Under the pieces are notes generated by a model. The model was given only the letters and a program-made list of their open reading frames with translations. It was not told where the DNA came from and did no database searches. The translations under genes and the position numbers were made by a program. A DNA stretch of 64,000 bases from Zerene cesonia (taxonomy: Eukaryota; Arthropoda; Insecta; Lepidoptera; Pieridae), in the NCBI RefSeq assembly GCF_012273895.1, contig NC_052115.1, positions 8,115,183-8,179,182 on the forward strand, read 5' to 3'. Below, in pieces: positions 46,558-58,900 of this stretch (its first letter is position 1; each line of letters opens with the position of its first letter).

Positions 46558-47031
46558 CAAAATATAACAAAATAAATTACTGATTAAATTGTGCTTAAAT
46601 CATAGATATAATATCTATGATGATGTGAACTCTAACTATGGTTCAAATAAAACATATTTTAATCTAATTAAATAAAATGAGATTTTTCAAGATTTGCTTA
46701 ATGATAAGAAAAATACTAACAACCAACAGATAATGTGCTTGAGGAGAGAGGTGTTAAATAATAAATTAAATGTATGTTAGATTCTACCTGTCTTTAATGA
46801 TTAAATTTCTCTAATGTTTGATGTTTTATATGACAGTTTCATCTTACAACTTAAAAGTGCACGTGAATAAATATGAATAAAATTTTATGTTAAAATAGTA
46901 GCTTTTATATATATTCGACAATTTCCGTCTGTTCCAGCTAATCGAGTTGTATCGAATTTGATTATGTTCTCAAACACAGACGAATAATCATAGGCATGTC
47001 CAATCAAAATCGTTAACAATTAGGGTTCTTT

Positions 47032-47168
47032 TAGAAATTAAAAACTTTTAACGGATTTTAAACGCGATCTATACATTATATTATTACTCCGAACACTTTA
47101 CAGCAAGCGTGGTCTGTCAGTCTCCCCGTGACCCGTATAATACTCGCGTAAAATCAAACATAAGAAAA
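47032..47168. repeat. Fold-back repeat, family F1 (half)
   Basis: Left arm TTAGAAATTAAAAACTTTT and centre GAACACTTTACAGCAAGCG present; the right arm is replaced by TATAATACTCGCGTAAAATC, the flank seen beside other members. Confidence 0.6.
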
Positions 47169-47313
47169 TACTAATTAGGGTTCTATTCAAGCTTTTTTCT
47201 TAAGTAGGTATGTATTGTAGTAGCATTCGATTTACTTATTTTTGGTGGCTTGTAATTAAACATAATAATTAATAACGATAATGTTTTATGTGTTTTACAA
47301 AAGAAATTTACTT

Positions 47314-49619
47314 TTATGAAGGTTCAATATTTAGCAACTCGCCTATTCTTTTAGCGAATTCATCTAATCCTTTAATGTTTGCAGTCGAATAAAAACACTC
47401 TTCTGACATTTTGAACAACCAAATATGAAGATTTGGGTATCTTTAAATAGAAAGATTTACAGTTAGCAAAAATACTTATATTTATGTAATAAACACTATT
47501 ATACAACTGCATTATTTTTATTTTTAAATATTGTTCTGTAACAAGCAGTGGTGGCTCAGTGGTGAGAACCTCGGACTTCAAAATCGATAAGTCGGGGTTC
47601 GAGACCGGGCGAGCGTGCAGGAAATAAATTGATTTTTCAATTTATCTGCACATGTGGATAACATCACCATTGCATAAAATGGTGAAGGAAAACATCGTGA
47701 GGAAACCGGCATGTCCAAGAATCAAAAGTTCGACGACATGTGACATCTGCCAACCCGCACTTGGCCAGCGTGGTGGAATATGGCCTGAACCCTCATAGGA
47801 GGCCTGTGTCCCAGCAGTGGGAACATATTTGGGCTGATGATGATTGTTCTGCAGAAAATACAACAAACAAGAAAACTTGAAAAGTATCTACATATAAGCC
47901 TTCATACCAGCTCTGAGCTGGTGGCCGTTTAAGAGTAATCTCTTTCAGGTAACCTATTGTGTAGAGTAATATCATAAAGGAGGAGGTAGGCTTAGAATGA
48001 TATCCTAGGTATATATGTAGACATTTTTTATATGAATATATCTAAATAATATTTCAGTTTAGTATGGTAATTTCTAGAGTCATCTCCAATCATCACCATC
48101 ACAAATTTTAACTAAACTAAAATAAAAATGGTTTAACTTTCAGTTCTTACGTAATCACTAATTTTTATTGTACAAAATAACTTCAACACAAATAGATTAC
48201 TTGGTTTTATCCACTGGTACGAGAATATTGAGTGTGCTGATAGTGGCAGCTATAGAAATATCAGCTAAAGTAAGCAGCGATCCCGTCAGCCACNNNNNNN
48301 NNNNNNNNNNNNNNNNNNNNNNNNNNNNNNNNNNNNNNNNNNNNNNNNNNNNNNNNNNNNNNNNNNNNNNNNNNNNNNNNNNNNNNNNNNNNNNNNNNNN
48401 NNNNNNNNNNNNNNNNNNNNNNNNNNNNNNNNNNNNNNNNNNNNNNNNNNNNNNNNNNNNNNNNNNNNNNNNNNNNNNNNNNNNNNNNNNNNNNNNNNNN
48501 NNNNNNNNNNNNNNNNNNNNNNNNNNNNNNNNNNNNNNNNNNNNNNNNNNNNNNNNNNNNNNNNNNNNNNNNNNNNNNNNNNNNNNNNNNNNNNNNNNNN
48601 NNNNNNNNNNNNNNNNNNNNNNNNNNNNNNNNNNNNNNNNNNNNNNNNNNNNNNNNNNNNNNNNNNNNNNNNNNNNNNNNNNNNNNNNNNNNNNNNNNNN
48701 NNNNNNNNNNNNNNNNNNNNNNNNNNNNNNNNNNNNNNNNNNNNNNNNNNNNNNNNNNNNNNNNNNNNNNNNNNNNNNNNNNNNNNNNNNNNNNNNNNNN
48801 NNNNNNNNNNNNNNNNNNNNNNNNNNNNNNNNNNNNNNNNNNNNNNNNNNNNNNNNNNNNNNNNNNNNNNNNNNNNNNNNNNNNNNNNNNNNNNNNNNNN
48901 NNNNNNNNNNNNNNNNNNNNNNNNNNNNNNNNNNNNNNNNNNNNNNNNNNNNNNNNNNNNNNNNNNNNNNNNNNNNNNNNNNNNNNNNNNNNNNNNNNNN
49001 NNNNNNNNNNNNNNNNNNNNNNNNNNNNNNNNNNNNNNNNNNNNNNNNNNNNNNNNNNNNNNNNNNNNNNNNNNNNNNNNNNNNNNNNNNNNNNNNNNNN
49101 NNNNNNNNNNNNNNNNNNNNNNNNNNNNNNNNNNNNNNNNNNNNNNNNNNNNNNNNNNNNNNNNNNNNNNNNNNNNNNNNNNNNNNNNNNNNNNNNNNNN
49201 NNNNNNNNNNNNNNNNNNNNNNNNNNNNNNNNNNNNNNNNNNNNNNNNNNNNNNNNNNNNNNNNNNNNNNNNNNNNNNNNNNNNNNNNNNNNNCATCAAA
49301 ATCGGTCAAGCCGTTTCGGAGGAGTATGGCAACGAAAACTGTGACACGAGAATTTTATATATTAGAAGATTGATTACTGTCTACAGACTTCAGACTCTAT
49401 TTTACTTTGAGTCCATACATCGAAAAAAAAAACATCATATTTAATCAGCGACTCAGGCTTGAACATAATATCTGAAGTACATTACAAATACAGATGATTC
49501 GAGAAATCTCATAGGTTTCTTAGTAAGGGACAATGAATATTATGATATACGAAAGTGTGTTTATTTCTTGGTCTTTCATACACGATGCAACGAAACGACT
49601 TTTCTAATATGAGTTTTGC

Positions 49620-49653
<34 letters not shown>

Positions 49654-52600
49654 TTATATAGGATTCTTTTTACCGTAATGAGATATCTAATTCCCATGGG
49701 AATTACGTTTTACACGCGGGTGAAGCCGGGGGCGGAAATGTAGTAAGTAATCACTACATGGCATAAAACAAAACCTTAAGCCAAAACTTAATATTTTTAA
49801 ACTACGCAACGGATTTTGACGGGGGTTTTATTTCAAAGATAGATTGATTCAAGAGGAAGGGTTACATATATAATAACATCTATTATATTACTCCGAATTC
49901 GAGTAATCTCATAGGTTCGAGTGGCAACTAACAGCCGAGTTCCTGTAGCGCGGTTGAAGCACTCCGCAGTTGTAGCAGAGGAGTTGGTCGACCACAGCGC
50001 GCCCGCCCGGGTCGCGAGGCAACAGCTGATCGGAGCCACAGTACCGTGACGCCAAGTACGTGTTTATCGCGTGACTGACGCAGATAGCGTTTAATATTAA
50101 TTAATGAACACATATATTGAAGGATATTATTGAGATCATCCATATATATACTAATCTATACTAATATTATAAAGCTAAAGAGTTTGTTTGTTTCAACGCG
50201 TTAATTTCAGGAACTATTGGTCCGTTTTGAACAATTCCGCTAGTATTATACAAATTCAAATTCAAATTCAAAATGATTTATTGTGATTCACAGGTTATAA
50301 GGAAGGTATTACAGAACTAGCGGTTCGCCCCGGCTTCGTCCGTGGTACATACATATTCTAAAGCCTTCCTCAATAAATGAGCTATCTAGAAGAATTTTTC
50401 AAAAAGGACCAGTAGTTCCTGAGATTAACGCGTTCAAACAAACAAACTCTTTAGCTTTATAATATTAGTACAGATTAATTAACGGAGCAAAATATTAGTA
50501 AAATAAAATATAAGAAATGTAATATTATTTTACTTCGGTATTACTTCTGCATATCTTTAATTTTATAAGTCACTTTAAGAAAATACGACCATTTAAATAC
50601 ACGAGGTACAATTTATTTGTAAAAAAAAACAAAAAAATATTGTTCACCTGTCGGTCAAAATTAACTCCTTGTCTTTAAATATCGGTAAAGTTTGAAGCGG
50701 ATTCATCTGTAATGCAATGAACATAATTATAAATTATACATTGATATTTACTAAGATAGTTTCTTATTACTGTCGATGAATATACTTGTTTTAATGTCAA
50801 TCTATAATAACCCTATCCTACTAAATATTTCCTACTTCCTACTCCTACTATCCTACTAATCCTACTTCCTACTAATATTATAAATGCGAAAGTTTGTAAG
50901 GATGTGTGTGTGTTTGTTGCTCTTTCACGCAAAAACTACTCAACCGATTGCAATGAAATTTGGTATGTAGACAGCTGGATAACTGGAATAACATATAGAC
51001 AACTTTTTATCCAGATATTCCTACGGGATACGGACTTACGCAAGTGAAACCACGGGGCGCAGCTAGTTTATTATAAATGCGAAAGTTTATGAGAATAGAC
51101 GTATGTGTTTGTGTATGCTTGTTACTCTTTCACGCAAAAACTGCTGGACAGATGGCAATNNNNNNNNNNGATACGGACTTACGCGGGTGAAACCGCGGGA
51201 CGCAGCTAGTATTAGTATAGATTAATATGCGTGACGAAGGAGAAGGCGTTTCTCAACTGATGCTTAACGATGTGACCTGATATCTTATACATGATATCAA
51301 TGCTTATATATGTATGACTAGCTTATGTTATTCTAATTGTCCAGCTATCTACGTACCAAATATCATTGCAATCGGTTCAGTAGTTTTTACGTGAAAGAGC
51401 AACAAACACACACATCCTTACAAATTTTATATGATTATAGACACTAGTATGACTACTTCAATATTGTTATTGATATGATATTAAATTGAGACCATAACAT
51501 ATTTTTTTGACTATCAGCGTGGTTTTACCCGCGTTAGGAAGGTTGCTTTACAAAGTAGCGTAAGTTATTTCTTATTACATCAGACATCTGCCGGTGAAAG
51601 TCCCATCAAAATCGGTCCAACTCTTCCAGAGATTAGTCGTAACAAACAGACCGACAGAGAGAACGATAAAAAATGTAATTTTGGTGTATGTAAAGTATGT
51701 TTATTCATATAGATGTAGTAAAAGAAGGTTATTTTAATATAACAAAGACACTCCAATTTTATTTATATCTCTCTATACAATCTGCGCCCCGCGGTTTCAC
51801 TGTCTCCCGTAGGAATATCGCGACAAAAAGTTGCCTATATGTTATTCCAGTTGTCCAGCTATCTACGTACCAAATTTCATTGTAATCAGTACTTTTTGCG
51901 TGAAAGAGTACCAATGATCCATACACATATAAATACATTCATCCATACTAACAAATTTTCGCGTTTATAATATTAGTAGGACAATATAAATAAATAAAGT
52001 TGACAAATAGTAAATAGATGTTAGTATTCGAAAATAATATACCTGTGGTGTAGAATTCCGATTCTTATATAAAATCATATAGACATAGACATACATTTAT
52101 TCACAATCAAACACACACACAACAATTAACAAATATAGCCACAACAATTAAACAAACAACAATTAACAACAAAAATATAGCCTAGACTACATTGATATGT
52201 GGGGGAGCCGGAGGCCCATTTCCTTTTCCTCACCCGTCCCAGTCCATTCCTTCTTTCCAGTCGTCAATCCTTTCCCTTTCCTTTACCCCACATTCACAGA
52301 GGCACTACCTCTGCGAATGCTCATGGGCGGTGGTGATCGCTTACCATTAGGCGAACCACCAGCTCAGTTGCCCACTATGACATAAAAAAAGATATGCTTG
52401 GTTAACTAAATGTATTAGAAAACATGAACTTACGCACACAATATCCTGAACCTTATGTTCAGCTTTATCCATGTCCAAGTCCACTTCAGTAACGCTAATG
52501 TTCATCGCATCCAGCGCCATCATCACCGACCTGCAGGCGGGACTTCGATCAGCCTTCCACAACGTGCAGTGCCTGCGGATTGAAACGTATGGTCTGTCGT

Positions 52601-53156
52601 CAATTAGATGGGAATTGAAAAGATATTTAGCAGTTCATAATAATAAAAAAATAAACAAAAAAATGTGTAATAATGTGTGTGTGTGTGTGTGTGTGTCCAT
52701 GGGAATTACGTTTGAACTCGCGGGTGAAGCCGGGGGCGGAAATGTAGTAAGTAATTACTACATGGCATAAAACAAAGCCTCAAGCCAAAACTTTAATTTT
52801 TTAAACTACGCAACGGATTTTGACGGGGGTTTTATTTTAAAGATAGATTGTATCAAGAGAAAGGGTTATATGTATAATAACATTTATTATACTACTCCGA
52901 ATTAAACGCGTGCGAAGCCGCGGGCAGATCTAATAAAGTATAACATTTGTGTAAGTTGTGGTCACATACAATAGGTTGTGCATACGCCAACTTATATTTA
53001 AAAACGATCTGTAGCTTAAGTTTACATGTAACAACCATTTGTGATCCTTAAAAAATAAAATAAAAAAAATAAATAAAATATTTAAATGTTGCAGAATTAA
53101 AATTATAGCAAAACTTACTTTAACGAAGCTAGCGGTTTGCTTCCAACTTTACCCAT
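47314..53156 (-). CDS. Glutathione S-transferase 1, delta/epsilon type (internal part in gap)
   Basis: Cytosolic GST conjugating glutathione to electrophiles; insect delta/epsilon classes serve in detoxification. Exons (minus): 53119-53156 (MGKVGSKPLASLK), 52434-52572, 50648-50706, 49933-50074, then sequence lost in the 48294-49293 gap, 48201-48293 onward (visible end of an exon), 47314-47440. Phases join exactly. Motifs: catalytic Ser in KADRSPACRS, cis-Pro in QTLPIF, glutathione-binding LTDSHA, and the C-terminal-domain N-capping box TLADIS in WLTGSLLTLADISIAAT; it ends GELLNIEPS. 126 residues are continuous up to the gap, and about 35-45 residues are probably missing. Exon 49933-50074 is GC-rich and easily mistaken for a repeat. 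Introns hold a SINE and many Helitron-like elements. The subclass cannot be fixed without alignment. Confidence 0.88.
47547..47846 (+). mobile_element. tRNA-derived SINE
   Basis: GTGGTGGCTCAGTGGTGAG (A-box region) and GGGGTTCGAGACCGGGCG (B box), then GAAGGAAAACATCGTGAGGA and CTTGGCCAGCGTGGTGGAAT, ending in a GATGATGAT tail. This is a common lepidopteran SINE pattern. It is antisense in a GST-1 intron. Confidence 0.85.
48294..49293. other. Assembly gap, 1000 N
   Basis: Hides part of GST-1. Both sides are probably bordered by Helitron-like sequence or exon; the right edge (49294-49360) is the inverse of a segment at 12450-12510. Confidence 0.95.
49690..49905. repeat. Helitron-related repeat, subfamily shared with 52697-52930
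   Basis: Shares CATGGGAATTACGTTT, GGTGAAGCCGGGGGCGGAA and CGCAACGGATTTTGACGGGG with 52697-52930. The two copies, both in GST-1 introns, differ at few places. A (TA)n or (GT)n tract lies just upstream of each. Confidence 0.65.
50155..50474. mobile_element. Opposed pair of Helitron-like elements
   Basis: A 5' part on plus (50155 to about 50250, A|TCTATACTAATATTATAAAG) faces a complete minus-oriented relative (50317-50474, ending CTAG). Between them is about 65 bases with a triplicated AAATTCAAATTC unit. Confidence 0.6.
50867..51209 (+). mobile_element. Two tandem Helitron-like elements with a 10-N gap
   Basis: First element 50867-51066 is whole (TCCTACTAATATTAT ... CAGCTAG|T). The second starts truncated at about 51070 (TTATAAATGCGAAAG), includes the 10-N gap 51160-51169 and ends CTAG at 51209. 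Confidence 0.75.
51308..51435 (-). mobile_element. Truncated Helitron-like element
   Basis: Inverted main-subfamily text (ATTGCAATCGGTTCAGTAG, TCACGTAAAAAC in reverse sense) lacking both ends. Confidence 0.55.
51781..51981 (-). mobile_element. Helitron-like element, main subfamily
   Basis: Inverted: TGCGCCCCGCGGTTTCAC at left to ATAATATTAGTAGGA at right; the CTAG end is lost. Confidence 0.65.
52190..52390 (-). repeat. Inverted copy of the 23490-23765 repeat
   Basis: CGATCGCTTACCATTAGG-type text: TGATCGCTTACCATTAGGCG and CCACCAGCTCAGTTGCCC; ends about 40 bases from GST-1 exon 2. Confidence 0.6.
52697..52935. repeat. Helitron-related repeat
   Basis: See 49690-49905; this copy continues to GCGTGCGAAGCCGCGGGCAG, a Helitron-type 3' text also at 58940-58962. 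Confidence 0.6.
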
Positions 53157-54361
53157 TTTTAAAGTAATGTTTTTTTTTGTATTATTGTTTCCTTTTTTTT
53201 TATTTTACAGATTGATTTACATGTTAATTTTAATAAATAATTAATCCATGACATCAAGGTAAGAGGCAATTCTAGGTTATTTTCTTTTGTTAATTTTTCT
53301 GTCTATTGGGTACCAATAAGGTCATATAATATCATCAATAATAATCAAATCAGATCAAATTCTTTACTGTGAACCAAACCATATATAATAATATTAGTAA
53401 TAATGTAGTTTATAATCCTATCCTACTAATATTATAAAGGCGAAAGTTTTTAAGGATGTGTGTGCGTTTGTTGCTCTTTCAAGCAAAAACTACTAAAACG
53501 ATTGTAATGAAATTTGGTACGTAGATAGCTGGACAACTGGAATAACAAAAAGGCTACTTTTTATCTCGATATTCTTACGGGATACGGACTTACGCGAGTG
53601 AAACCGCGGGGCGCAGCTAGTTTTATATATATTGTTATAGTTTTTATTTAGAACAACACAATTAAGCGAATAAAAAAGCTATTGTCCCTTTATAGGACAA
53701 AATATTATTTTACTTCCTTTTAGCTTAAAAAGTATTTACAACCACATTGTACTTATTTCGGCATATTATCCCTAATTGGTCGATAAGATATAATTCTACC
53801 CTCCTTATAGTTATTGTAACAGATCTTTAGTTTCAGTTAGAGTTATAGTATTCTGCTCAAACATTCTAATTTTTTAATACTTTTAAAAAGGATGAAGCTA
53901 GTATATTTATGGATATCGCTAATGTTTTATTTATTGTGACTTCATTTTTATTCCTGAATTGATCAAATGATGTTTATTCAGCGTAAATAATACGAACTTC
54001 GAAGACAGTATGGTTAGTTACCTAGAACTGGTTTGTTTACACAAGTTGTCTATAAAATGATCCACTGTATGAAGAATATAATAAGATACGTTATTCCATA
54101 TGGATTACAGTGCCGTCAATATGCAATGTAAGTGTTAAAAAAGCATAATATTCGTATGAATCATTTTTTAAATAGTTAAAAATACACAGGCATTTACTGA
54201 TTGCACGTTGGTAGTTATAAAAATACAGAACAACTCCCAAATTTAATATATCATAATAAATTGATTTTATTAAAACAATTATTTCAATTAATTTATTCAT
54301 TGTTTTTTTTTTTTTGCTTAAACTTAAATGATGTGTATACTTAAATTATATTATTTTTCAG
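53157..54361. promoter_or_regulatory. Divergent intergenic region between the two GST genes
   Basis: 1.2 kb that must contain both GST promoters. A complete Helitron-like element (53421-53620) splits it. No specific regulatory site could be recognised. Confidence 0.5.
53421..53620 (+). mobile_element. Helitron-like element, main subfamily
   Basis: TCCTACTAATATTATAAAG to GGGGCGCAG-CTAG|T, 200 bp, between the divergent GST genes. Confidence 0.8.
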
Positions 54362-54371
54362 AAAATACACG

Positions 54372-55461
54372 ATGTCCCAAAAACCTGAATTATATGCAGA
54401 CGAGGCCTCGCCGCCTGTTCGGTTTGTGATGATGACTGCTTCACTGCTTGATATCGAATTAATTATAAATAAAGTAGATTTATTTGCTGGCGAACACAAG
54501 AGTCAAGCGTACTATAAGGTAATAATGTGTGATGTTTTTACAGATATTAGAATTTAAATAAATGAATTTTCATGCATGTAGCATGATAGCCAACTATCCA
54601 GAACAATAGATGCAATAAACAATTATTTATTAACAAACAATAAAACCGCCTTCAAATTAACAGAACTATTTCAAGGATTTACGTGGAAAAAAAACAAATC
54701 GTCAAAATCGGTTCACCCAGTCGAAAATTCCGAGGTAACAAACAAAAAATGAAACTGTAGAAAATTAAAATTTTAACATAACTCATTTTCAGATAAATCC
54801 ACTACAAAAAGTGCCAGCCTTAGTTATTGAAGACAAAACAATTCTTGATAGCCATGCCGCCGCCATTTATTTATGTCAGAAAGCGCCTGCGCAGCTTCTC
54901 TATCCTATCGATCCTTTTGAGAGAGCAAAAGTAAATGAAATGCTGTTTTATAACTCTAGCAGGTTGTTTCCGCTAGATAGTGAAATTATTGTAAGTAAAC
55001 TGTAAGATAAATGTTTGAAAATTGAATAAGTAAGAAGTGTTTGTATTAATAAAAACACAACTAATACGTATTTTTTAGTCCTCATATTTTGCTGGCAATT
55101 GGCCGGTGCCAGAAACAAAGAAAGATGAATGGTATGATGCGTTGGACTATTTAGAGATTAATCTGAACAAAAATAAATGGCTTGTTGGAGCTGAGGTAAA
55201 TTTTCTTAACATTGGATATTTCGGAATAGAAATTATAGGCAGCGTATGCGTATAACACACAAAATTCTATTTCAGATGTATTTATGTGATATCTGTGTGA
55301 TGTTGACTGTGACATCCCTGCAATTACTAATTCCGATTTCCGAACGGCACATAAATATAAAGAAGTGGCTACAAAGGTTTGAAGCATTGCCATGCTATGA
55401 AATTAATCGACGAGGATTGGAAAGGCTGGCACACTTTATTGAATTGTACAAACACAAATAA
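54372..55461 (+). CDS. Glutathione S-transferase 2, divergent delta/epsilon type
   Basis: Complete 215-aa GST in four exons, 54372-54518, 54793-54990, 55079-55195, 55276-55461, all joined in phase 0. The ATG is nine bases after a TTTTTCAG acceptor at 54361, so a non-coding first exon is likely. N-domain: Ser in ADEASPPVRFV at the catalytic position, GEHKSQ, cis-Pro in QKVPAL, and ILDSHAAAIYL for glutathione binding. C-domain: WLVGAE, then MYLCDICVML where GST-1 has LTLADISIAA, so the usual Ser/Thr N-cap is replaced. Intron positions after residue 49 (YYK|INPL) and before SSYF match GST-1; the HAI intron of GST-1 is absent. It is head-to-head with GST-1. Likely functional by length and lack of stops, but catalytic competence is unproven. 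Poly(A) signal AATAAA near 55698. Confidence 0.88.
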
Positions 55462-55965
55462 TAATTTGAAAAAAGCAATTTTGTTAATGGAACATTTACA
55501 GAATTACATTACATTAGCGGCGGTAAATAAAAAAAAAATCGTTCGTCTCATTTTTTTAAGCGAATATGTTTATAGGAATTTTCATAGAACAAATATTGCA
55601 TTTTTCATAGAACAAATATTGCTATTGTTACTATAAGACTAGTATCTTTCAGTCATTTTTTTTTAAATGTAGCAAACATTAGATTATGATAATAATGAAT
55701 AAAAATTAGTTTTCGAATGCATTAATTTTCTTTTATTTCTCTATATTCCATCCCTTCGTTAAATACGTAATTATTAAGAAATAACTGCGATTGCGGTAAT
55801 AATTAATTATTTTATAATTTGTAATAATTTGAATCGAATGATTCAATCGATTTTCTTAACACAATTTAAAACCGATCAATTTTAAAAACAAAGGGACATC
55901 ATTTTAAATGTCAAGTGTCTCTAGTCAATGGACTCTATTGATTGGTCGACAGGGAGATGTAAAAA
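55462..55965. other. Spacer GST-2 to EPS15-like
   Basis: GST-2 3' UTR with AATAAA near 55698, then the EPS15-like promoter and 5' leader. No repeat seen. Confidence 0.5.
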
Positions 55966-58900
55966 ATGGCTGCCTTGCCTTCTCCTACTCAGGTAGAATT
56001 TACCCGAATAAAATAAATAGTTTAGTGCTAATTTAATGTTAATGTGCCTGAAAATCATCACTTAACAATATCCTATCGTTTTGTGAAAATTGATTGCCAG
56101 CCTGAATATTACAACTACTAAATTGCGGCGTCGAAGTGTCGGGAACTCGTAGACTGATTACGCTGATGTTAAAACTAGAAATCAACGGTTTACGTTAATA
56201 ATTAAAATTGCGTTTATTTATTACAAAAATTAAAAGTGTAGTGATATCCGTGGTCATTGTCAGAGATTTTGGTTAAATTGTGTTAAAAGTTGTACTGTTA
56301 CAAATTCTGTAGATATGTCACACCCATAAAACCTTTTTAAATAGTGTAAAGTTTAATATTTGACCAACAAAAATGTGGATTGAACCATTGCAGGTGGCAG
56401 GGACCCACAGTTCTATATACGAGGCCTATTATCATCAAGTAAGTTGTAATTATTGTATTTATAATACATATTAGATTAGTGACATTTGGATTCTTAATCC
56501 CTATAAAAGCATGTTTTGTTGTATAAATTGACTTATGCAGCTTTAAAAACTTGGAAATACAGAAGGTTACATTATAAGTAACACTGCTGTGTAAATAAGG
56601 TAACAATTTGAATTGAAAATCAAATAATAAATTAAGTTCAGGGTGAGATATGGATCTGGTGTCTAAAGTTTGTAATCGATGTAAATTGTAATTATTAAAG
56701 GGAATACATATAAACATATGATTTACAGATATTCATAATTGATCTTAAACTTGTTTTTACATATGGGAAATATTTTGGAGATAAGAGAACTGTTGCAATA
56801 AATTTAATTCTTTATCTTGATACTAGCTGCGCCCCGCGGTTTCACCCGCGAAGGCCCTTATCCCGTAGGAATATCGCGATAAAAAGTTGCCTATATGTTA
56901 TTCCAATTATTCAGCTATCTACGTGCCAAATTTCATTGCAATTGGTTCAGTAGTTTTTATATGAAAAAGCACACACAACTCTTCAAGCTTTCGTATTTAT
57001 AATATTAGTAGGATAGAATTAGAATTATTATTTCCTTGGATGTCCTTTGTTAATAATTTGTGATATAATTACTCAGGTTCACATACCATATGTCATTGAT
57101 CTTGTTATGACCAAATTTTAAGGTAGATTATCTCAAATATACAATTATAGCTAAATATACTAAGATTAGCACTATATAACAATGAAAAGGTTCGAGACTA
57201 ATATCTTTGTTAGGTAGAATAACCTGTATTTATAATTTGATATTCTAATCATTGGTTTTACTAGATTAATTGTCATTTATCATAATTATTTGCCTTGGTT
57301 ATGTGACCTAAAACATGCCTTGCTAAAATTGAGAAGCCTCTTAAAGCCCATTGTAGCTATGAAATGACTATTAGTTTATAGCAATGGTTATCAATGCCCG
57401 GGTACTTCTTGTTCCAATTTGATGTTACATAAGTTTAAAATATCGTATTATACTGATTTTAAGATTACTCAGTGAACATAATTTTATAGGATAATATGCA
57501 TTTTCCATCATTAGTTTTGCTTATCTTAGCTGCAAGCTGTGCTTTTGAGGGTATTTTTTTTGGAATAGTCCCTCATTTATGTTCCATTAACAATAAGCTC
57601 TAGTGTCAGTGGCTTTGCCATGGCATTAAGACTAATGTCTGATGAGCAGACTTTAACTTTTCTTGTAGTTACCCAAAGGAGCCTTGGACTTTTTACTTTA
57701 CATAACAGTTAAAGAAGCATATTATGGTAATCCACATAGATATCCATTGCTGTGCCAAATTTCACCTTGTTTTTTGTGTAAATGAGTTGAGTAGAATCGA
57801 ACATTCTTTTAGAAATGACATACTTATTATCAGATTTTAAATGTCATTTATTTAAGATATTATAAAACCCTGCATTAAACATGTCACATCTTAGTCTCCC
57901 CATGACCATGGGCACTGCAAAGTGTTTGAACATTGTGTTAAATAATATAATGAATAATTTGTGTCTCAAATCTGATAAAAGTGTTGAATTCTAAATTTAG
58001 AATACTTGCATAAAACTAATTAAAACAAAATGTTGATTAAGCATTCATATTCACAAATTTTTGTCTTTATATAATGTATTTGTTTTATACACTTAGTACT
58101 TCATGTGATAGTACTATAATTACTGATCACTGATTGCAGGTGGATCCAAATGGCACTGGGGCGATACAGGCTCTGGACGCAGCTAGATTCCTCAAGAAGT
58201 CTCGTCTCAGTGATGTGGTCCTCAGTAAAATATGGGATCTCTCTGATCCCACTGGCAAAGGATATTTGGATAAAGTAAGTACACGTTAATGTCAGCTTAC
58301 AAATAAAAACGATATATGTCAAAATTGCTTCTCTCTTTTGAAAGATCTGAGCAAGCAAAGTCAAAAAAAAATACAGTCTAATTGAGTAACTCCTTTTTTA
58401 AGTCTGTTGAATATGTGACTATTCAGAATTTCGGATGCAAGAAATTTAGATTATGAATTCAGAATGCATGTTATACCTTCTTCATACAAACATACATACG
58501 CTGGGGTTATATTTAATCATTGTATCGGTTGTGGTGCAAAAATGCTAGCAGGCATATATTATAACAGATTCTGTAATTTTAAGATATGTGTGAGGCACAT
58601 ACAATAAGGTTGCATCACCATTCCACTAAGTTTCCATTAAAAAAAAAATTAAGAGATGTGTGAAATTCATAAAGATAAAATTGAAGATGCCTTGAAGATT
58701 TCTTTTATCTTATAAGATCAATACTAACTTTTATCTTATCATTCATAAGCTGCCAGTTAAAAATATGGCATACTAGCTGATATTTTCATTGTGTTGTTTT
58801 TAAGCTACGTAGAAAAAACAATATCGCTTACCGTATCTGTCCCTATGTATGTATGCTTAAATTACGCAACGAATTTTGATGGGGTTTTCTTTAATAGAGG

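Larger units (their letters stand above)
45757..47313. other. Spacer CCDC50-like to GST-1
   Basis: Contains the CCDC50-like promoter side, a possible orphan terminal exon (46455-46557) and part of a fold-back element (47032-47168). The rest is AT-rich without recognised content. Confidence 0.5.

Noticed and set aside
48168..49373. Plus-strand open frame across the second N gap
   Set aside because: Composed of N; the real coding signal at its left edge is the minus-strand GST-1 exon 48201-48293.
55379..55636. 85-aa plus-strand frame over the end of GST-2
   Set aside because: Different frame from the conserved GST exon and continues into AT-rich 3' UTR.
56337..56717. 126-aa minus-strand frame
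   Set aside because: Overlaps EPS15-like exon 2 in antisense and has no recognisable similarity or splice context.
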